In this document: positions 60,897 through 64,000 of the stretch, piece after piece | Layout: every line of letters starts with the position of its first letter | Position numbering within the stretch: position 1 is the stretch's first letter | Source: an uncultured Pluralibacter sp. | GTDB taxonomy: Bacteria; Pseudomonadota; Gammaproteobacteria; Enterobacterales; Enterobacteriaceae | DNA length: 64,000 nucleotides | Reading direction: 5' to 3' | Assembly: GCF_913775985.1 (NCBI RefSeq) | Contig: NZ_CAJYMB010000010.1 | Span: forward strand, 1 to 64,000 | Notes under the pieces: generated by a model | Database searches by the model: none | What the model was told of the DNA's origin: nothing | What the model saw: the letters and a program-made list of their open reading frames with translations, nothing else | Made by a program: the position numbers and the translations under genes

Positions 60897-62198
60897 TCAA
60901 ATGAGGTCGTCGGCGAGCGCGTCATCGGACACGTCGTCAAAATCGTTAACGGGGTTGAGGGTGAGCGCTTCGCGCGGATCGGATTCGGGGGCCACGGTCG
61001 GTTTTCCAGCAGCGCGGGTAATCAGCGCTTCGACTTTCGTCCAGCGGCGGGGACTGGCTTTTTTGATCAGCTTTTCGGCAGCGGTCGGGCTGATCAGCTT
61101 GAGATCGAAAACTTCCTCCGTTTTATAGCGGAACTGGTCTTTCAGCAGCGCGCGGGCGGCGTCTTCATCGCTCCAGGCACGATTACCTTTTTTACCGGTT
61201 ACCAGTTTGAATCCGGGTATCGTGTGGCCCGCACTCAACTCGCTGCTGACCCGAGCACGAATGGCCTTTAGCCAGGATTCGAGAAAATCCGCTTGTCCGT
61301 AGATTTCAGCCAGTTGCTCGTTGGTGAGCATCGGTACACGAGCTATGGCGCTGGTGACCAGCTCACCGATTGGTGCTGTCAGGTCGTCGAAATCACCGGC
61401 GACGGTCTGCATATGGAACTGTTCGCGCGCGGTACAAATGGCGCTGGCTTTACAGAACCGGCATTGCTTCTCGCCGGGCGTGAAGTTCTCCAGCGGCAGA
61501 GTATTCACGCCTTCGCATTCCGCGATGTTGAAAATCACGATCACGTTTGCCGCTGCTTCCTGCGCCCGCTCGCCGAATGCCTCAAGCTCTTCCACTGACA
61601 GCGCCCACTCTGAAACGTGGTTAAGCCGCGGTTGGTGGATAAACAGGCGGACGCTGTCGAAGTCATACAGTAGGTTGAACTGCTCCAGCGCGCCGAGCGC
61701 ATACAGCTGCAGCTGCTCGTTCTGCTCGGCATCAACCTTCACCCCGCGGCCATATTTGAGGTCGTGGATCTGCAGCTCGGTTCCGGCGATGATTACTGCG
61801 TCGGCGGTACCGAATGAGTCTTCGACGCCGACGATATGAGAAAAATCGACGCGCTGCTCGACCATCAGTTCGTTGCCCTCGGCCAGTGACCAGACCGTAT
61901 CGACGTAGCGCCCGACGGCCTCGACCATTTCGTCATTAACCTTCGGGCCTTTTTCATCGCCTGGCTCCTGACTTAGCGGGTATGAATCGAGAAACATAGC
62001 CACATTGCATCCGGCGTAATGCTCCGGGTGAGACAGGCGATTGCGGAGCACCTTTTCCGCCAGGGCGTGCGCTGCGGTTCCCTCTTCGGCGAATGCAGAG
62101 CTTTCATCCGGCTGGGTAGCCTCCATCGCCAGGCTGCCGGCGCAGCGCATCCAGCGGTGTGCGGAGGATGGCGATAAACGTGCATGAACGTCCGGCAT
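60897..62198 (-). CDS. DUF2800 nuclease, RecB/Cas4-like
   Basis: A 433-residue DUF2800 protein of the PD-(D/E)xK superfamily. Nuclease residues: E39-G40-T41 in EEGTAAH, D133 in GTADAVII, D146-L-K148 in IHDLKYG, and Q162/Y166 in QLQLYALG. C19 in the N-terminal part together with C245, C248 and C254 ([11 protein letters not shown]) gives the C ... CxxCx5C arrangement of the AddB/Cas4 iron-sulfur cluster. Probably an exonuclease in phage recombination or replication; the fold and cluster are inferred from motifs. Confidence 0.87.
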   Translation of the reverse strand: MPDVHARLSPSSAHRWMRCAGSLAMEATQPDESSAFAEEGTAAHALAEKVLRNRLSHPEHYAGCNVAMFLDSYPLSQEPGDEKGPKVNDEMVEAVGRYVDTVWSLAEGNELMVEQRVDFSHIVGVEDSFGTADAVIIAGTELQIHDLKYGRGVKVDAEQNEQLQLYALGALEQFNLLYDFDSVRLFIHQPRLNHVSEWALSVEELEAFGERAQEAAANVIVIFNIAECEGVNTLPLENFTPGEKQCRFCKASAICTAREQFHMQTVAGDFDDLTAPIGELVTSAIARVPMLTNEQLAEIYGQADFLESWLKAIRARVSSELSAGHTIPGFKLVTGKKGNRAWSDEDAARALLKDQFRYKTEEVFDLKLISPTAAEKLIKKASPRRWTKVEALITRAAGKPTVAPESDPREALTLNPVNDFDDVSDDALADDLI

Positions 62199-62201
62199 AA
62201 A

Positions 62202-63095
62202 TCAGCCCTCCAGCGCTTTTTCGGCCTGAGCGATCAGCTCGGCAAGATTCTCGTCCGACACTTCGCCGAGCTTTTTGGCGCCGAAACTGCCCAGGATGCC
62301 TACGGCCTCGGCCCGGTAGCCGCCTTTTGCCAGCTGCAGGATCAGCCCTTCTGCCTGTTTGCGTAGCACTGAGTAATCAGGTGTGTCGCTCGCGTCAGGC
62401 AGCGTAGCGTCGGCGGCGCTAAACTTCTCCTGCAGCTGCAGGTACTCGACCTTATTAATCTCGACGTGGCCCTTTTTGAGCATTTCGTCCAGCTTGCGAA
62501 CCGTGTGCAGCTCGCTGGCCGCCGAACCATCGTGATTCCTGATATAGAACGGCCCCTTGCGCTCCTGTACGTTATCGCCGCTACCGGATTTTTTCGGCTT
62601 CACGCTTTCGCGTCCGGCAGCCGGTGCGTCAAGCAGTCGCTCGGCAAAATCCCTGCGTTCGGCAATTGTCGGCAGATCGTCCCAGAAGCGCAGCAGGTGG
62701 CGGGACAGGTCCATCAACGCGGGCTTGTTCAGATGCTCCGCGCGCTGTACGCCGCGCAGCGCCATTTCCAGTGCGTCGATCTGCAGCACGCGGGCGTCGC
62801 CCTCGGCGTCGCGGTAGGCGATGGCCTGCCGGAACATTTCATCGGTGTATATCACCGGCCGGGGGTTGAAGCAGGCGAGCGCGATAACGTCGCTGAATTC
62901 CAGCGTTTCAAGATCGAGGAGCTTCGGCTCTTCGCTCGCACTGGCTTTTACCTTTTCACGATATTCCTGCACCTGAGCAGCGGCCGCGGGCTGCACTGCG
63001 GCGCCGGTAGTCAGCGCTTCGATAAGGCGTTCGATCAGCGCGTTGTGCTGCGTCAGCAGCTTGTTATTAAGTTCAAGACTGGTTTCTAAGCTCAT
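62202..63095 (-). CDS. Hypothetical phage early protein, 297 residues
   Basis: No family recognised with certainty. The N-terminus is a likely coiled coil (SLELNNKLLTQHNALIERLI), followed by an Ala-rich linker, a central helical domain (ALEMALRGVQRAEHLNKPALMDLSRHLLRFW) and a C-terminal part ending ENLAELIAQAEKALEG. It begins with an ATGA overlap with the small membrane protein gene and ends three bases before DUF2800, so it belongs to the replication operon. Confidence 0.75.
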   Translation of the reverse strand: MSLETSLELNNKLLTQHNALIERLIEALTTGAAVQPAAAAQVQEYREKVKASASEEPKLLDLETLEFSDVIALACFNPRPVIYTDEMFRQAIAYRDAEGDARVLQIDALEMALRGVQRAEHLNKPALMDLSRHLLRFWDDLPTIAERRDFAERLLDAPAAGRESVKPKKSGSGDNVQERKGPFYIRNHDGSAASELHTVRKLDEMLKKGHVEINKVEYLQLQEKFSAADATLPDASDTPDYSVLRKQAEGLILQLAKGGYRAEAVGILGSFGAKKLGEVSDENLAELIAQAEKALEG

Positions 63096-63235
63096 ATTAC
63101 TGTCCTCGCTACAAGGAGAATGAAAGAGACAATCGCAATGACGGAGACCGCCAGAACGAAACGGGAGAGTGGGTCAATCCTGCGCCAGCGGAGCACGTCG
63201 CGCCCCGTTAGCCGGTGAAAGTGTTCAGGTTTCAT
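63092..63235 (-). CDS. Small membrane protein, 47 residues
   Basis: A 47-residue protein with a basic N-terminal half (MKPEHFHRLTGRDVLRWRRI) and one membrane helix (FVLAVSVIAIVSFILLVA). The ATG follows AAAGGAGC by seven bases and its stop overlaps the next start as ATGA. Function unknown; small inner-membrane proteins are common in phage early operons. Confidence 0.7.
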   Translation of the reverse strand: MKPEHFHRLTGRDVLRWRRIDPLSRFVLAVSVIAIVSFILLVARTVI

Positions 63236-63333
63236 TGGTCGTGCTCCTTTTCGTGTCGGGGAACGCACTGCGCTGAATGCGTTTTCGGACATAAAAAGGC
63301 CCGCCAGGGAAGCGGGCAAAGACTACACAACGG

Positions 63334-63528
63334 TTACAGGGGATTAAGAGTGGGGCGAATGGTGTATCCGTAGCCGAGATAGCCGTATTGCTCCTGATAC
63401 GAACTTGCTCGTAGCCGCGCTGAGTTTTCACCTTTGACGGTGTCGACAACGTAGTCCGTAGCGTCGGGGCCGTTCTCAACTACATCAAACGCCGGTAACG
63501 CTTTCGGCGTAAGATCGTAAGTATCCAT
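63334..63528 (-). CDS. Hypothetical phage protein, 64 residues
   Basis: First gene of the visible leftward early operon. A 64-residue protein (MDTYDLTPKALPAFDVVENG ... YGYLGYGYTIRPTLNPL) without recognised family; its C-terminus is rich in Tyr and Gly. AAGGTGAA precedes the ATG by six bases. An in-frame extension upstream runs through leader hairpins and is not credible. Confidence 0.68.
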   Translation of the reverse strand: MDTYDLTPKALPAFDVVENGPDATDYVVDTVKGENSARLRASSYQEQYGYLGYGYTIRPTLNPL

Positions 63529-63784
63529 CGCGTTCACCTTTTTCAGTGGATTAGTAAAAGGCCCGAAGCCTTTGATTAATTCACTGCACGCCCCATCATC
63601 GGGGCGTTTCAAACTGCGTGACTTGTCAGCTCGTCGCAGCGGGTTCCTCTACGCGTACCGTACGCATACGGACTCTGCGCTTACCTCGATCCCATCGGGT
63701 GCTATTTCGTTTTGCCAGGAGCGCAGCGGCTTGCCTGTCACGCGGTTCAGCTTTTTAAAGAGCAAAATTCGAAATCGGTCGATT
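63529..63784 (-). promoter_or_regulatory. Leader of the phage early operon
   Basis: About 255 bases without a gene. Read leftward it has a boxA-like element at its start, then two hairpins near its end: ACGCCCC/GGGGCGT at 63588-63607 and AAAGGC/GCCTTT with a TTCGG loop at 63556-63572. Hairpins placed after a boxA suggest that transcription must be made termination-resistant to reach the genes. Confidence 0.55.
63751..63764 (-). promoter_or_regulatory. boxA-like antitermination element
   Basis: TGCTCTTTAAAAAG on the minus strand matches the boxA core of rRNA operons and lambda nut sites (YGCTCTTTAACA) except at the C near the end. It lies 21 bases inside the two operators, where the early transcript should begin. 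Confidence 0.6.
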
Positions 63785-63839
63785 AATTCATAAGTGAATT
63801 TAATAGCGCTCAATGGGTTTGTCAATTCAAAAGTGAATT
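63785..63839. promoter_or_regulatory. Paired phage operators
   Basis: AATTCA-TAAG-TGAATT at 63785-63800 and AATTCA-AAAG-TGAATT at 63824-63839 are the same 16-base inverted repeat, 39 bases apart, bracketing the likely early promoter. This is the layout of a repressor binding two sites; the repressor gene is not in view. Confidence 0.7.
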
Positions 63840-63856
63840 TATGCGTGTAAAAATTT

Positions 63857-63880
63857 ACCGCCTTTTGAATAGGCGGTATC
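63857..63880 (-). terminator. Terminator of the gene at the right edge
   Basis: Read leftward, ACCGCCT and AGGCGGT form a 7-bp stem around a 7-base loop, followed by AAATTTTTA. It lies 13 bases after the stop of the partial gene. Confidence 0.75.
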
Positions 63881-63889
63881 TAGAAGGGA

Positions 63890-64000
63890 TTAGTATTCTA
63901 CTCGGAGGGAAGGTTTGGCGATGCCGGCGACGTAATGAATGTTTTGAATCTCGGCCAGCGAGAAGCGGATCGGAAGATGTTCTTCGTTCACTGACATCAC
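63890..64000 (-). CDS. Partial phage gene at window edge
   Basis: The last 36 codons of a leftward gene, or a very short gene starting at the ATG at 63997: VMSVNEEHLPIRFSLAEIQN followed by IHYVAGIAKPSLRVEY and a stop. It ends before a terminator and the operator region, so it could be the end of a separately regulated transcript. No family recognised from this fragment. Confidence 0.5.
   Translation of the reverse strand: MMSVNEEHLPIRFSLAEIQNIHYVAGIAKPSLRVEY

Larger units (their letters stand above)
53950..64000. mobile_element. dusA-integrated prophage, left part
   Basis: Begins where dusA is interrupted and runs to the window edge. Host-type gene order stops, all but one gene point leftward, neighbouring genes overlap by a few bases, and the products are phage replication and regulatory proteins. 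No integrase or structural gene is seen in this part; they should lie to the right. The attachment core is probably within the dusA stretch CGCTTCTCCATTGCGCCGAT and the next bases to 53977, duplicated at the other end. Confidence 0.9.

Noticed and set aside
53978-64000. CRISPR array or defence island in the prophage
   Set aside because: No regularly spaced repeats and no recognisable defence nuclease system; the nucleases present fit a phage replication module.

Overview
This window is a chromosomal segment of a member of the Enterobacteriaceae with moderately high GC. Most proteins align almost end to end with the Escherichia coli K-12 proteins I know, and gene order follows the K-12 segment rrnE - metA - aceBAK - iclR - metH - yjbB - rluF - yjbD - lysC - pgi - psiE - malGFE/malK-lamB-malM - ubiCA - plsB - dgkA - lexA-dinF - yjbJ - zur - dusA. 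It is not E. coli: yeaR/yoaG homologues, a lipid-synthesis gene set, a shikimate-dehydrogenase-like gene, an autotransporter, a PanS-type carrier, an orphan sugar isomerase, a tetronate-catabolism operon and a cupin gene sit in that backbone. The genus cannot be fixed from sequence reading alone (Enterobacter/Cronobacter/Cedecea-like relatives are plausible).

Layout. 1-106: tail of a 5S rRNA gene and its terminator. 228-1242: leftward yeaR - yoaG-like - yeaR-paralogue operon with an NsrR-like site. 1519-7522: metA behind MetJ boxes, then the glyoxylate operon aceBAK behind an IclR site. 7513-11064: leftward iclR, an ASCH-domain gene translationally coupled to it, then a CDP-alcohol phosphotransferase, an acyltransferase and a CDP-diacylglycerol synthase, possibly one transcription unit. 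11154-18670: MetR box, metH, yjbB, a shikimate-dehydrogenase-like gene, rluF. 18806-21562: autotransporter with an AT-rich passenger region, then a 0.5 kb AT-rich gap. 22062-27335: yjbD, panS-like, lysC with its lysine riboswitch, a full-length ERIC element and pgi. 27385-31212: sugar isomerase, acetyltransferase, psiE, kbp and a RelE/StbE-type toxin-antitoxin pair. 31606-37645: DeoR regulator and the ltnD-otnK-otnC-otnI-permease operon. 37753-45568: the complete maltose regulon block (malG, malF, malE diverging from malK, lamB, malM). 45707-53811: ubiC-ubiA, plsB, dgkA, lexA-dinF with SOS boxes, yjbJ, zur, cupin.

53906-64000: dusA is cut after codon 24 and a prophage begins; its right end lies outside the window. 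The visible 10 kb is a tightly overlapping leftward early/replication operon: a DEDDy-proofreading family A DNA polymerase, a DUF2815 protein, a DUF2800 nuclease with a probable Fe-S cluster, a VRR-NUC nuclease, a SNF2 helicase, a SprT-like protease, an ANR-family regulator, a PrtN-like regulator and several tiny proteins. It starts from a leader with paired operators, a boxA-like antitermination site and hairpins. One AT-rich gene on the opposite strand, encoding a membrane-anchored protein of unknown function (56348-56860), sits inside this operon like a lysogenic-conversion moron; with the lipid gene set beside iclR it is the most promising undescribed item.

Functionally the backbone covers acetate/glyoxylate metabolism, methionine and lysine synthesis, glycolysis, maltose uptake, ubiquinone and phospholipid synthesis, SOS control and zinc control. 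The accessory genes add nitrosative-stress response, C4 sugar-acid use, surface display and phage functions.
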